A stretch of DNA of 64,000 nt. It comes from Saccharopolyspora indica. GTDB taxonomy: Bacteria > Actinomycetota > Actinomycetes > Mycobacteriales > Pseudonocardiaceae. The stretch is taken from positions 1 through 64,000 of the forward strand of contig NZ_JAQGLB010000004.1 in NCBI RefSeq assembly GCF_027853965.1. The letters are read 5' to 3'. The notes under the pieces are model-generated. The model was given only the letters and a program-made list of their open reading frames with translations. It made no database searches and was not told the origin of the DNA. The translations under genes and the position numbers were made by a program. Positions 40,113 through 48,992 of the stretch are shown here, one piece after another; within the stretch, counting starts at the first letter, position 1; every line of letters starts with the position of its first letter.

Positions 40113-40901
40113 CTACCGGGACAGCAGGTCCAGCTCGGAGCGGTCCAGCTCCACCAGCCGCTGCCGGATTCCTTCCGCGGCGGGCAGGAGCGCCTTGACC
40201 AGCTTGCCGACGTCGGCGCGAGCGCTGTGCGCCACGACGCCGAGAGCTGCGACGACCGAGCCACCGGCGTCGTGCACCGGCACCGCGACCGAGCAGTTGC
40301 CGAGCGTCATCTCCTCGTTGGCCTGGGCGAAACCGCGGCTGCGCACGCTCTGCAGCTCGCGCCCCAGCCTGCCGGGCTCGGTGATGGTGTAGGCGGTGTG
40401 CCGGTCCAGCCCGCGCTCGCAGCACTCGTGCACCACCGTCGTCGGCGCGTGCGCGAGCAGCACCTTGCCGACTCCCGTCGAGTGCAGCGGCAACCGCCCG
40501 CCGCTGCGCGAGATGATCGGCACCGCGCGCGGCGTCGTGAGCTTCTCGACGTAGACGACCTCCAGCCCGGAGCGGACCGCGAGGTGGACGTTGTCGTGGG
40601 TGTGGCGGCACAGCTCCTGCATGTGCGGCAGGGCGACCTCGCGCAGCCGGCTGTTCACCGGCGCGAGCAGCCCGATCTCCCACAGCCGCAGGCCGATCGC
40701 GTACCGGCCGTCGCCGTCGCGCTGCAGCGCGCCCCACATCTCCAGCTCGCGGACCAGCCGGTGCGCGGTGGCCAGCGGGATCTCCGCCCGCCGCGCGATG
40801 GCGGTGAGGGTCAGCCGGACGTGGTCGATGTCGAAGGCGGTGAGCACGCTGAGCGCGCGCGCCGTGACCGATCGGCCAGGATCCCGGCTGTTCCCCGCCA
40901 T
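40113..40901 (-). CDS. IclR family transcriptional regulator
   Basis: 262 aa. Winged helix at about residues 12-70 (ALSVLTAFDIDHVRLTLTAIARRAEIP then ATAHRLVRELE), followed by the GAF-like effector domain, with GGRLPLHSTGVGKVLLAH typical of the family. ATG 40901 has GGGAGG right upstream; an in-frame extension to 40943 lacks support. IclR proteins usually control catabolism of aromatic or small organic acids. No such gene lies immediately adjacent. Confidence 0.9.
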   Translation of the reverse strand: MAGNSRDPGRSVTARALSVLTAFDIDHVRLTLTAIARRAEIPLATAHRLVRELEMWGALQRDGDGRYAIGLRLWEIGLLAPVNSRLREVALPHMQELCRHTHDNVHLAVRSGLEVVYVEKLTTPRAVPIISRSGGRLPLHSTGVGKVLLAHAPTTVVHECCERGLDRHTAYTITEPGRLGRELQSVRSRGFAQANEEMTLGNCSVAVPVHDAGGSVVAALGVVAHSARADVGKLVKALLPAAEGIRQRLVELDRSELDLLSR

Positions 40902-40995
40902 GTCGCCTCCCGTGGAGCGGTCACCTGGCCGCTCGGGTGTCACCAGCTGGACCCAAGCCCAGCACAGTCGATCGTTTTCGCCAAGCCCGCGCCGA

Positions 40996-41430
40996 TCAGC
41001 CGAGCCCGAGCAGCTCCCGCATCCGCGCGTACTTGCGGGCGAGCCGGTCCCGGGTCGCGGCGTCCAGCGCGGCCAACCGGCGCGGATCGGCGTTGTGCGC
41101 CAGATCCGCCTCCTTGACCAGCACCGCGCCGGGAGTCGCGAGGATCCGCGCGGCGTACTCGGCCGGTTCCTCCCCGGACCTCTTGGTCACGGCGAGCACG
41201 ATGTCCCGGGTCCCGGCCGGGAGCGGGGCCCGGCGCAGCCACTCCTCGGTCACCGCCCCGTCCTCGACGGAGTCGTGCAACCAGGCCGCGGCGATCTGGG
41301 CCTCGCTGCCGCCGCGGTCCCGCACCCCGGCGGCCACCGCGGCGAGGTGCTCGACGTACGGCCGCCCCGCCTTGTCGACCTGCCCGCGGTGCGCCCGCGC
41401 GGCGAACTCGGCGATCTCGTCCAGGCCCAT
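40996..41430 (-). CDS. HD-domain hydrolase (SpoT/Mesh1-like)
   Basis: 144 aa. The HD-domain ligands are visible: AHRGQVDKAGRPYVEHL, WLHDSVED (the HD pair) and VKEADLAHNADPRRL. The spacing and the GQxDKAG segment are like small alarmone (p)ppGpp hydrolases of the Mesh1 type, though a general metal-dependent phosphohydrolase is also possible. ATG 41430 fits the family length. Confidence 0.82.
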   Translation of the reverse strand: MGLDEIAEFAARAHRGQVDKAGRPYVEHLAAVAAGVRDRGGSEAQIAAAWLHDSVEDGAVTEEWLRRAPLPAGTRDIVLAVTKRSGEEPAEYAARILATPGAVLVKEADLAHNADPRRLAALDAATRDRLARKYARMRELLGLG

Positions 41431-41462
41431 GCCCCGCGCTCCCACAGCCGAACCGTACAAGA

Positions 41463-41969
41463 TCAACTCGTCAGCACCCCGGTGACCAGCGCGATCAGCC
41501 AGCACAGCAGGGAACCGACGCCGGCGAGGGCCCGGACCAGGTTCCACCGGACCCACCTGCCCTCGAACCGCTCCCGCAGCACGACGTCGTCCGCGCCACC
41601 GGCGGCCAGCTCGTTGTTCAGCGGCACGTTCACCGCCCCGGTGACCAGGAACATCACCAGGTAGAGCCCGGCACCGGCGACCGCCCACCACGCCCCGGGC
41701 GCGGCGGCGGACCACACCAGCCACGCGGCCACCCCGCCCAGCACCAGCCCGCCGAGGAACATCGGCAGGAAGACCGGGTTCAGGATCGCCGCGTTGATCC
41801 GCTGCATCGAAGCGACGAACGCCCGGTCCTCCACGGCCCGCAGCCCCGGCATCACGGCGTACCCGAACCCGGCGAACAACCCGGCCACCAACCCGCTGCA
41901 GCACACCGCAGCGACCACCAGCACCTCGACCAAAGAACCCACTCCAGCGGCCAACCCGGACAAAACCAC
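41463..41969 (-). CDS. DUF1772 (anthrone oxygenase family) membrane protein
   Basis: 168 aa, four predicted membrane helices. The pattern LNPVFLPMFLGGL and a long loop with VNVPLNNELA (Asn pairs) are typical of DUF1772 proteins, related to fungal anthrone oxygenases. Bacterial members have no known substrate. GTG 41969 is the longest plausible start and lacks a clear SD; GTG 41942 is an alternative. Confidence 0.8.
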   Translation of the reverse strand: MVLSGLAAGVGSLVEVLVVAAVCCSGLVAGLFAGFGYAVMPGLRAVEDRAFVASMQRINAAILNPVFLPMFLGGLVLGGVAAWLVWSAAAPGAWWAVAGAGLYLVMFLVTGAVNVPLNNELAAGGADDVVLRERFEGRWVRWNLVRALAGVGSLLCWLIALVTGVLTS

Positions 41970-42391
41970 CGATCACCATAGGCCGCCGAACGCGGCGCAC
42001 CCCCGCACTCGGCCCAAGAAGCCCCGAAACCGCAACCGAGTGGTGATCCCCACACTCCCCGATCGAACCCCGGTGTTCGCTGTCCGCTGAACCCCAACGC
42101 TCCCCCGAACATGACAAACCCCACCCCACAACAAAACCCGGCACCCCCACCCCGAAAACCCCGCAGAAACCCCAAAACCGACACACCAGAAACCCCCACA
42201 ACCCAAAAACCCCAGGCCAACACCCGAACAACGGACCACTACGACATCCGGAGCACTCGCGACCCAGATCACGGAGACCAGGACCACTCACGTCCGAACA
42301 CCCGAGAACTGAAGGCCGAGCACTGAAACCACGAGCACAGGCCGGGAACACCCGACGAGCGACGAGCGAAGCTCGGAGCACGAAACGAACC

Positions 42392-42503
42392 GCTGGTCGG
42401 CAACCCAGGCCGGGAACGCCACCCACCGCAAGGAGCAGAGAAGAAGGTGGCCACCGCACCGTGGGGGCCTACGGGGGCTCGGCCCCCGTAAAAGAAATAC
42501 GAA
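42392..42503 (-). repeat. tRNA-trailing element, tRNA-Leu copy
   Basis: About 110 bp aligning with 62988-63093. Shared blocks on the plus strand: GCTGGTCGG, CCGGGAACGCCACCC, CGCAAGGAGC, CCGCACCGTGGGGG and a GGGGGYTCGRCCCCC hairpin followed by an A-rich stretch. Both copies lie 3' of a tRNA and in the same orientation to it. Confidence 0.7.
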
Positions 42504-42504
42504 G

Positions 42505-42539
42505 AAGGCCCCCCGGCGAAGCATGAGCCGGGAGGCCTT
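42505..42539 (-). terminator. Terminator of tRNA-Leu
   Basis: Stem AAGGCCCCCCGGC / GCCGGGAGGCCTT (one mismatch) starts 5 bp past the tRNA 3' end. Confidence 0.8.
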
Positions 42540-42544
42540 CGGAG

Positions 42545-42627
42545 TGGGCGAGGAGGGAGTTGAACCCTCACGTCCTTTCGGACACACGGACCTGAACCGT
42601 GCGCGTCTGCCATTCCGCCACTCGCCC
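42545..42627 (-). tRNA. tRNA-Leu (anticodon CAG)
   Basis: 83 nt on the minus strand. Acceptor stem GGGCGAG pairs with CTCGCCC, discriminator A. Anticodon stem CACGG / CCGTG encloses TTCAGGT, anticodon CAG. A long variable arm (TGTCCGAAAGGACG) marks a class II tRNA. The T-arm is GAGGGTTCAACTCCCTC. CCA is not encoded. It lies beside fhaA as in mycobacteria (leuT). Confidence 0.97.
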
Positions 42628-42839
42628 GTGGCTTGGCTGGAAGCTTACACTGACTGCTTCCGGCCTTCGGCACCGGGGTCGCTTTCGCTTCCCTGCTGCC
42701 CTGTTGGCGAAAGTAGATTAGCACGGGCTGACGAGGGGCTTCGGCGGGGGGTCGGACTTGTTGGGAACTGGGCGGTGTCTCGGCCCGTTGACCCAGATAC
42801 GATGGGTGCCAGGAGTCGTACGCGTGGAAGGAAATTGCC

Positions 42840-44210
42840 GTGGGCCTCGTGCAGCGCTTTGAGCGCCGACTCGAAGGCATCGTCGGTAACGGCTTCGCGC
42901 GCGTTTTCGGCGGGAAGGTCGTGCCCCAGGAGGTCGCCCAGGCGCTGCAGCGGGAAGCCGAGCTGCAGGTCCGGGAGCTCGCCGGGGGTCGACTGCTCGC
43001 GTGCAACCACTACGTTGTGCAACTGAGCCCGTCCGATCACGATCGGCTCACCGACGACGAGGACCGGGTGACCGACCTCCTCGCCGACTGCGTTCAGGAG
43101 CATCTCACCGAGCAGGGGTGGGACACATATGGTGACGTCGTAGTCTCCCTGGAGCGCTCTGAGACGCTGCACACGGGACAGTTTCGAATCAGCTCGACCG
43201 TCGACCCCGACGTGACTCGACGGCCGGCACAACCGCGTACCGCAGGAGACCGACCCATGAGCCAGCCACCAGGCCACTATCCCCAGGGAGATCCGTACAA
43301 CCAGCAGGGGCAGTACGGCTACGACCAGGGTTACGGCCAAGGCCAGGACCCCAACTACGGCTACGGCCAGCAGCAGCCCCCGGCTGCCGGCTACGACCAG
43401 GGCTACGGCCAGCAGCAGCCCGCCGGCGGTTTCGACCAGGGCGGCTACGGGCAGCAGCAGCCCGGTTACGACCAGGGCGGCTACGGCCAGCCCGCCGGTT
43501 ACGACCAGGGTTACGGCCAGCAGCCGGGCTACGACCAGGGCGGCTACGGCCAGCAGCCGGGCTACGACCAGGGTTACGGCCAGCAGCCCCCGGCCGCCGG
43601 TTACGACCAGGGCTACGGCCAGCAGCAGCCCGGCGGTTTCGACCAGGGCGGCGGCTACGGCCAGCAGGCCGGTTACGACCAGGGCTACGGGCAGCAGCCC
43701 GGTGGCTACGACCAGGGTTACGGCCAGCAGCCCGCTGCCGGTTACGACCAGGGTTACGGCCAGCAGCCGGGTTACGACCAGGGCTACGGCCAGCAGCCTG
43801 GCGGCGCCTACCCGCAGTCGGGCGGTTTCCCGGACCAGGGCGGCTACGGCCAGCAGCCCGGTGGCGCCTACCCGCAGAGCGCGCCCGGTGGCTACCCGCA
43901 GGGCGGCCCGCGCGGCATGATGACCGCGACCCTGCACCTCGACGACGGTTCGAACCGCTCGTACACGCTGCAGCAGGGCTCGAACATCATCGGCCGCGGC
44001 CAGGAGGGCCAGTTCCGGCTCCCCGACACCGGGGTCTCCCGCAAGCACATCGAGATCACCTGGGACGGCCAGAGCGCGATGTTGGCCGACCTCGGTTCCA
44101 CGAATGGCACCACGGTGAACGGCACTCCGGTGCAGACTTGGCAGTTGGCGGACGGAGACGTGATCAGGGTCGGGCACTCCTCCCTGATCTTCCGCGCTCA
44201 GCAGGCCTGA
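42840..44210 (+). CDS. fhaA: FhaA, DUF3662 and FHA domain protein
   Basis: 456 aa. The N-terminal DUF3662 domain (about residues 1-120: [19 protein letters not shown]) is followed by a Tyr/Gly/Gln/Asp-rich linker (about 145-355) and a C-terminal FHA domain with GRGQEG, SRKHIEI and DLGSTNGT. In mycobacteria FhaA binds phosphorylated MviN and links PknB signalling to peptidoglycan synthesis. The linker here holds about 15 YGQ units and is unlike the Pro-rich mycobacterial linker. GTG 42840 has GAAGGA 7 nt upstream. First gene of the wall and kinase cluster. Confidence 0.96.
   Translation: MGLVQRFERRLEGIVGNGFARVFGGKVVPQEVAQALQREAELQVRELAGGRLLACNHYVVQLSPSDHDRLTDDEDRVTDLLADCVQEHLTEQGWDTYGDVVVSLERSETLHTGQFRISSTVDPDVTRRPAQPRTAGDRPMSQPPGHYPQGDPYNQQGQYGYDQGYGQGQDPNYGYGQQQPPAAGYDQGYGQQQPAGGFDQGGYGQQQPGYDQGGYGQPAGYDQGYGQQPGYDQGGYGQQPGYDQGYGQQPPAAGYDQGYGQQQPGGFDQGGGYGQQAGYDQGYGQQPGGYDQGYGQQPAAGYDQGYGQQPGYDQGYGQQPGGAYPQSGGFPDQGGYGQQPGGAYPQSAPGGYPQGGPRGMMTATLHLDDGSNRSYTLQQGSNIIGRGQEGQFRLPDTGVSRKHIEITWDGQSAMLADLGSTNGTTVNGTPVQTWQLADGDVIRVGHSSLIFRAQQA
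43312..43880 (+). repeat. In-frame [12 protein letters not shown] repeats in fhaA
   Basis: Imperfect tandem units encoding [10 protein letters not shown] and variants (with FDQGGYGQQ and PAAG inserts). DNA units of 24-36 bp are often near identical, so the tract can expand or shrink by slippage. Confidence 0.9.
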
Positions 44211-44255
44211 GACCGCGAACCGCGTCCCCGACACGAGTAGGAGCGTTCACAACAA

Positions 44256-44717
44256 GTGCCAGAGCTGGTGATGCAGCTGACCAGAGCAGGGTTCCTCGCC
44301 CTGCTCTGGTTGTTCGTGCTGGCTGCGCTTCGAGTGGTTCGTTCGGACCTCTACTCGGCGTCCGGGATGCGGCTCCCGTTGCCAGGAGCGGGTCGGGCCC
44401 CGGCCAAGGCCAGGGGCAGGAGCAAGGCGCCACGCCAGATGGTGGTGACGCACGGTGCGCTCGCCGGCACGCGCATTTCGCTGGACGGCCGGCCGATCCT
44501 GATCGGCCGGGCGGACGACTCCACGTTGGTCCTCGATGACGACTACGCGTCGACACGACACGCGAGGTTGTCGCTTCGGGGCTCCGATTGGTACGTGGAG
44601 GATCTAGGCTCCACAAACGGCACATACCTCGATCGGGCGAAGGTCACGGGGCCGACCAAGGTCCCGCTCGGCGTTCCGATCAGAATCGGCAAGACGGTGA
44701 TCGAGCTGCGCTCATGA
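44256..44717 (+). CDS. fhaB: FhaB (FipA), membrane FHA protein
   Basis: 153 aa. An N-terminal membrane helix (AGFLALLWLFVLAALRVV), a basic Ala/Arg/Lys linker, then an FHA domain with IGRADDSTLVLDDDYASTRHARL and [11 protein letters not shown]. The mycobacterial relative FipA links FtsZ and FtsQ and is phosphorylated by the Ser/Thr kinases. The GTG 44256 start gives MPELVMQLTRAGF, as in other actinobacteria. The pstP ATG overlaps its stop codon. Confidence 0.96.
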   Translation: MPELVMQLTRAGFLALLWLFVLAALRVVRSDLYSASGMRLPLPGAGRAPAKARGRSKAPRQMVVTHGALAGTRISLDGRPILIGRADDSTLVLDDDYASTRHARLSLRGSDWYVEDLGSTNGTYLDRAKVTGPTKVPLGVPIRIGKTVIELRS

Positions 44718-46108
44718 CCCTCGTCCTTCACTACGCAGCCCGCAGCGACCGCGGCCTGGTTCGTTCCAACAACCAGGACTCGGTCTATGCCGGCCCACGA
44801 CTACTCGCCCTCGCGGACGGCATGGGAGGCCATGCCGCCGGGGAGGTCGCCAGCAAGGTCGTCATCGCGGCGCTCGCGCCGCTGGACGACGACGAGCCCA
44901 GCGATGACCTGCTGGGTCAGCTCCGCAACGCGGTGCTGACCGGCAACGGCGCCATCGCCGAGCTGGTGGCCAACGACCCGGACCTGGAGGGGATGGGCAC
45001 CACGCTGACCGCTGTCCTGTTCGCGGGCAGCAAGCTCGGCCTGGTGCACATCGGCGACTCCCGGGCCTACCTGGTCCGCGACGGCGAGCTTGCCCAGATA
45101 ACCCACGACGACACCTTCGTGCAGTCGCTGATCGACGAAGGCCGGATCACCGAGGAGGAGGCCGCCAACCACCCGCAGCGCTCGCTGCTGCTGCACGCGT
45201 TGACCGGCCACGAGGTGGAACCGAGCCTGGCGATCCGGGAAGCGCGCGCCGGGGACCGCTACCTGCTCTGCTCGGACGGGCTGACCGGCCCGGTGAGCAC
45301 CGAGACGCTGGCGGAAGCCCTGCGCATCCCGGACCCGCAGCAGTGCGCGGACCGGATGATCGAGCTCGCCCTCAAGGGCGGCGGTCCGGACAACGTGACC
45401 GTGATCATCGCCGACGTCGTCGACGTCGAGTTCGGCGATGACGCCCCGATCGTCGGGGGCGCGGCGGGAAATGGCGATGAGCATCCGCAACCCGATTCGT
45501 CGGCGGCGCGCGCTTCCGCGGTGACCATGCCGCGGCCGCAGCCGCAGCGTTTCGAGCCCACCTCACCTCCGCCGGAGCTGCCGCGCAAACGGCGTTGGCT
45601 GCGCTGGCTGCTGGTGATGTGCGGCGTGCTCATCCTGCTTGTCGGCGGCGGACTGGTCGGGCGTTGGTGGGTGCTCAACCAGTACTACATCGGCGCCAAC
45701 GACGCCGACGAGGTGGTGATCTACCAGGGCGTGCAGGGCAGCGTGCTCGGCGTCTCGCTGAACTGGCAGGTGGAGACCTCCTGCCCGCCGGACTCGGCCG
45801 CGGACTGCACCCCGATCAAGCTGATGGACCTGCAGGAAGCGCAGCGACCGGACGTGCGCAACGGCATCACCGAGGTCAACGGCCTGCAGGACGCCCGCGA
45901 GGCGATGCGCCGGCTGCGGATGACCGCGCTGCTGCCCGAGTGCCAGAAGCCCGAGCCGCCCGCGCAGCCACCGGCACCGCCGGCCAACCAGCCCGGCGAC
46001 GTCCCGCCGCCCGGCCAGCCGAACGCCGAGGTGCCCCCGCCGGACGACGCCACCCCGCTGCAGACGGAGGAGCAGAAGCCGGGCGTGACCTGCCGGATGG
46101 TGAGTTGA
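44714..46108 (+). CDS. pstP: PstP, PP2C-family Ser/Thr protein phosphatase
   Basis: 464 aa. PPM motifs: RSDRGLVRSNNQDS, ADGMGGHAAGE, HIGDSRAY and GGPDNVTVI provide the metal-binding aspartates. An acidic and Pro linker precedes one membrane helix (LLVMCGVLILLVGGGLVG), then an extracytoplasmic domain ending in a Pro-rich tail. It is the phosphatase that reverses PknA/PknB phosphorylation. ATG 44714 overlaps the fhaB stop as ATGA, and its TGA overlaps rodA as TGATG. Confidence 0.96.
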   Translation: MTLVLHYAARSDRGLVRSNNQDSVYAGPRLLALADGMGGHAAGEVASKVVIAALAPLDDDEPSDDLLGQLRNAVLTGNGAIAELVANDPDLEGMGTTLTAVLFAGSKLGLVHIGDSRAYLVRDGELAQITHDDTFVQSLIDEGRITEEEAANHPQRSLLLHALTGHEVEPSLAIREARAGDRYLLCSDGLTGPVSTETLAEALRIPDPQQCADRMIELALKGGGPDNVTVIIADVVDVEFGDDAPIVGGAAGNGDEHPQPDSSAARASAVTMPRPQPQRFEPTSPPPELPRKRRWLRWLLVMCGVLILLVGGGLVGRWWVLNQYYIGANDADEVVIYQGVQGSVLGVSLNWQVETSCPPDSAADCTPIKLMDLQEAQRPDVRNGITEVNGLQDAREAMRRLRMTALLPECQKPEPPAQPPAPPANQPGDVPPPGQPNAEVPPPDDATPLQTEEQKPGVTCRMVS

Positions 46109-47535
46109 TGCCCGAACCGGCCGCTCAGACCGGAGCGACCAGCGGCGCCCCGCGAGTTCTCACTCGGCGGGGCACCGAACTGTTCATGCTGGTTTTCGCT
46201 GCGGTGCTCGTCACCTTCGCGCTGCTCATCGTGGAGATCTCCCAGGAGCAGACCGTCACCCGGGACCTGTTCCTCTACGGTGCGGCGTTCCTGGTGCTCT
46301 TCGGCGTGGCGCACTTCGCGGTGCGCCGCTGGGCGCCGTACGCCGACCCGTTGATCCTGCCGCTGGTGGCGCTGATCAACGGGATCGGCCTGGTGATGCT
46401 GCACCGGCTCGACCTGGCCGAGGTCTACGGCGGGCCGTTCACCGGCAAGCAGATCATGTTCAGCGCGGTCGGCGTGGTGCTGTTCGTCCTGGTCCTGGCG
46501 TTCATCAAGGACCACCGGACGCTGGCCCAGTACGGCTTCACCTGCGGGTTCGTCGGGATCGCGCTGCTGGCGCTGCCCGGTCTGCTGCCCTCCAGCATCT
46601 CGGAGGCCAACGGCGCGAAGCTGTGGATCCGGTTCGGCCCGCTGGGCTCCATCCAGCCCGGTGAGTTCGCCAAGATCCTGCTGCTGATCTTCTTCGCCTC
46701 GTTCCTGGTCTCCAAGCGGGAGCTGTTCACCACCGCCGGGAAGCGCTTCCTCGGCGTGGACTGGCCGCGCCCGCGGGACCTGATGCCGGTGATCGCGGCC
46801 TGGGTGCTGTCCATCGGCATCCTGGTGCTGGAGAAGGACCTGGGTTCCTCGCTGCTGTTCTTCGGCATCGTGCTGGTCATGCTCTACATCGCGACCGAGC
46901 GCGCGGTCTGGGTGTTCCTCGGCCTGTCGATGTTCGCGCTCGGCGCCGTCGTCGCGTTCAACCTCTTCGACCACGTCCAGCTCCGGGTGAACACCTGGCT
47001 GGACCCGCTGGCCCCGCTGGGGCCGAACGGCGAGGACCCCGCCTTCCAGCTGCGCAGCGGTCTGTTCGGGATGGCCAACGGCGGGATGTTCGGCTCCGGG
47101 CTGGGCTCGGGCCGGCCGTACATGACCCCGTGGGCGGCCAGCGACTTCATCATCTCGGCCATCGGCGAAGAGCTCGGCCTGGTCGGGCTGATGGCCGTGC
47201 TGATGATGTACCTGCTGCTGGTGATGCGCGGTCTGCGCACCTCGCTGGCGGTGCGCGACTCCTTCGGCAAGCTGTTCGCGGGCGGTCTCGCGTTCACCAT
47301 CGTGCTGCAGCTGTTCGTGGTCGCCGGTGGTGTCACCGGGCTGATCCCGATGACCGGTCTGACCGCGCCGTTCCTGGCGGCCGGTGGGTCGTCGCTGCTC
47401 GCCAACTACGTGCTGGTCGCTCTCCTGCTGCGGATCTCCGACGCCGCGCGACGGCCGCAGACGCCTGCCAAGCCCAAGCCCAAGCAGGCGCCGATCGCGG
47501 AAGCGCATACGGAACTCGTGGAGCGTCCCCGATGA
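46108..47535 (+). CDS. rodA: RodA/FtsW-type peptidoglycan polymerase (SEDS)
   Basis: 475 aa, about 12 membrane helices. The SEDS signatures are present: ANGAKLWIRFGPLGSIQPGEFAK-like loop, LEKDLGSSLLFFG (with the catalytic Asp of the WxPxxxTD-type region) and the long LFDHVQLRVNTWLDP loop. It works with the class B penicillin-binding protein encoded next, in cell elongation. ATG 46108 and the ATGA overlap with pbpA show tight coupling. Confidence 0.95.
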   Translation: MPEPAAQTGATSGAPRVLTRRGTELFMLVFAAVLVTFALLIVEISQEQTVTRDLFLYGAAFLVLFGVAHFAVRRWAPYADPLILPLVALINGIGLVMLHRLDLAEVYGGPFTGKQIMFSAVGVVLFVLVLAFIKDHRTLAQYGFTCGFVGIALLALPGLLPSSISEANGAKLWIRFGPLGSIQPGEFAKILLLIFFASFLVSKRELFTTAGKRFLGVDWPRPRDLMPVIAAWVLSIGILVLEKDLGSSLLFFGIVLVMLYIATERAVWVFLGLSMFALGAVVAFNLFDHVQLRVNTWLDPLAPLGPNGEDPAFQLRSGLFGMANGGMFGSGLGSGRPYMTPWAASDFIISAIGEELGLVGLMAVLMMYLLLVMRGLRTSLAVRDSFGKLFAGGLAFTIVLQLFVVAGGVTGLIPMTGLTAPFLAAGGSSLLANYVLVALLLRISDAARRPQTPAKPKPKQAPIAEAHTELVERPR

Positions 47536-48989
47536 ACAAGCCGCTGCGCCGAGTGGCGCTGGCCATGATGGTGATGGTCGTGTTGCTGATGGGCAACGCG
47601 ACCTACATCCAGGTGATCCAGGCGGACGAGCTCCGCGAGGACTCGCGGAACAAGCGGACCCAGTTCGAGGAGTTCGCCAGGGAGCGCGGGCAGATCATCG
47701 CCGGCGGCCAGTCACTGGCCCGGTCGGTGCCCAACGAGGACAACCGCTACAAGTGGCTGCGCACCTATCCGAACGGCCCGACGTACGCCCCGGTGACCGG
47801 GTTCTACTCGTTCTACTACGGCTCCAACGGCATCGAGCGCGCCGAGGACAAGATCCTCACCGGCAAGGACGACAGCCTGGCCTTCGACCGGCTGTCGGAC
47901 ATGATCACCGGCAAGGAGTCGCGCGGCGGCAGCGTCGAGCTGACCATCAACACGGCCATGCAAGAGGTGGCCTACAAGGAGCTGACCAGCAAGGGCTTCA
48001 CCGGCTCGGTGGTGGCGCTGGACCCGCGGTCGGGCGAGATCCTGACCATGGTCAACGCGCCGTCCTACGACCCCGGCCTGCTGGCCTCGACGGACAACAA
48101 CGAGGTCGCCAAGCAGTGGGACAACCTCAGCGGGGCCGACGGCAACCCGATGGCCAACCGCGCGGTCTCCGAGATCTACCCGCCCGGTTCGACCTTCAAG
48201 CTGATCACCACGGCCGCCGCGCTGCAGAACGGCTACAAGCCGGACAGCAAGGTGGAGACGGCCGCGCGCATCCCGCTGCCCGGCACGGCCAGCGCCACGC
48301 TGCCCAACTACGGCAGCAACACCTGCCGGGGCGACACGCTCACGGCGGCGGTGGCCTACTCCTGCAACACCGCCTTCGCCAAGATCGCCGGTGAGCTCGG
48401 GCCGGACAAGATGCGGGAGACCGCCGCGGCGTTCGGGTTCGGCGACGACCTGCAGATCCCGATGAGCGTCGCCAAGTCCGACCTCGGCGCGATGGCCGAC
48501 CAGGCGGCGCTGTACCAGAGCGGCATCGGTCAGCGCGACGTGCGGGTCACCCCGATGCAGAACGCGATGATGACCGCGGCCATCGCCAACGGCGGCAAGC
48601 TGATGAAGCCGCAGCTGGTGAAGAACACCCGCTCGCCGGACATGTCGGAGCTGGACACCTTCCAGCCGGAGGAGATGAAGCAGTCCGTCTCCCCGGAGGT
48701 CGCGAGCATGCTCCGCGAGATGATGATCCAGTCGGAGAAGTACACCAAGGGCTCCGGCAAGATCTCCAACGTCTCGATCGCCTCGAAGACCGGCACCGCC
48801 CAGCACGGCGACGTCGGCGACAAGCCGCACGGCTGGTACGTGGCGTTCGCCCCCGCCGAGAACCCGACCATCGCGGTCGCGGTGATCGTGGAGAACGGTG
48901 GTGACGAGGGCGCCGAGGCCACCGGTGGCTCGGTCGCCGCCCCGATCGGCCGGGAGGTCATCCGGGCCGGTCTGCAGGGAGGTGGCTGA
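47532..48989 (+). CDS. pbpA: PbpA, class B penicillin-binding protein
   Basis: 485 aa. One N-terminal membrane helix (ALAMMVMVVLLMGNATYI), a dimerisation domain, and the transpeptidase domain with Ser220-TFK (PPGSTFKLI), Ser277-CN (YSCNTAF) and KTG at 419-421 (SKTGTAQ). It cross-links peptidoglycan outside the membrane, partnering RodA. ATG 47532 overlaps the rodA stop as ATGA. Three bases separate it from pknA, whose SD (GGAGG) lies in the end of this gene. Confidence 0.96.
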   Translation: MNKPLRRVALAMMVMVVLLMGNATYIQVIQADELREDSRNKRTQFEEFARERGQIIAGGQSLARSVPNEDNRYKWLRTYPNGPTYAPVTGFYSFYYGSNGIERAEDKILTGKDDSLAFDRLSDMITGKESRGGSVELTINTAMQEVAYKELTSKGFTGSVVALDPRSGEILTMVNAPSYDPGLLASTDNNEVAKQWDNLSGADGNPMANRAVSEIYPPGSTFKLITTAAALQNGYKPDSKVETAARIPLPGTASATLPNYGSNTCRGDTLTAAVAYSCNTAFAKIAGELGPDKMRETAAAFGFGDDLQIPMSVAKSDLGAMADQAALYQSGIGQRDVRVTPMQNAMMTAAIANGGKLMKPQLVKNTRSPDMSELDTFQPEEMKQSVSPEVASMLREMMIQSEKYTKGSGKISNVSIASKTGTAQHGDVGDKPHGWYVAFAPAENPTIAVAVIVENGGDEGAEATGGSVAAPIGREVIRAGLQGGG

Positions 48990-48992
48990 TCC

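Larger units (their letters stand above)
41970..42544. other. Strand-biased gene-free region downstream of tRNA-Leu
   Basis: About 575 bp with no gene. From 42090 to 42260 the plus strand is nearly G-free and rich in AC tracts, so the transcribed-side (minus) strand is G/T-rich. At 42144-42173 the minus strand has four runs of at least four G with loops of 1, 5 and 7 nt, a canonical G-quadruplex pattern. It then holds the tRNA-trailing element (42392-42503) and a terminator. Confidence 0.7.

Noticed and set aside
43312-43880. Tandem repeats resembling a CRISPR array
   Set aside because: In frame inside fhaA, no regular unique spacers and no cas genes in the window.
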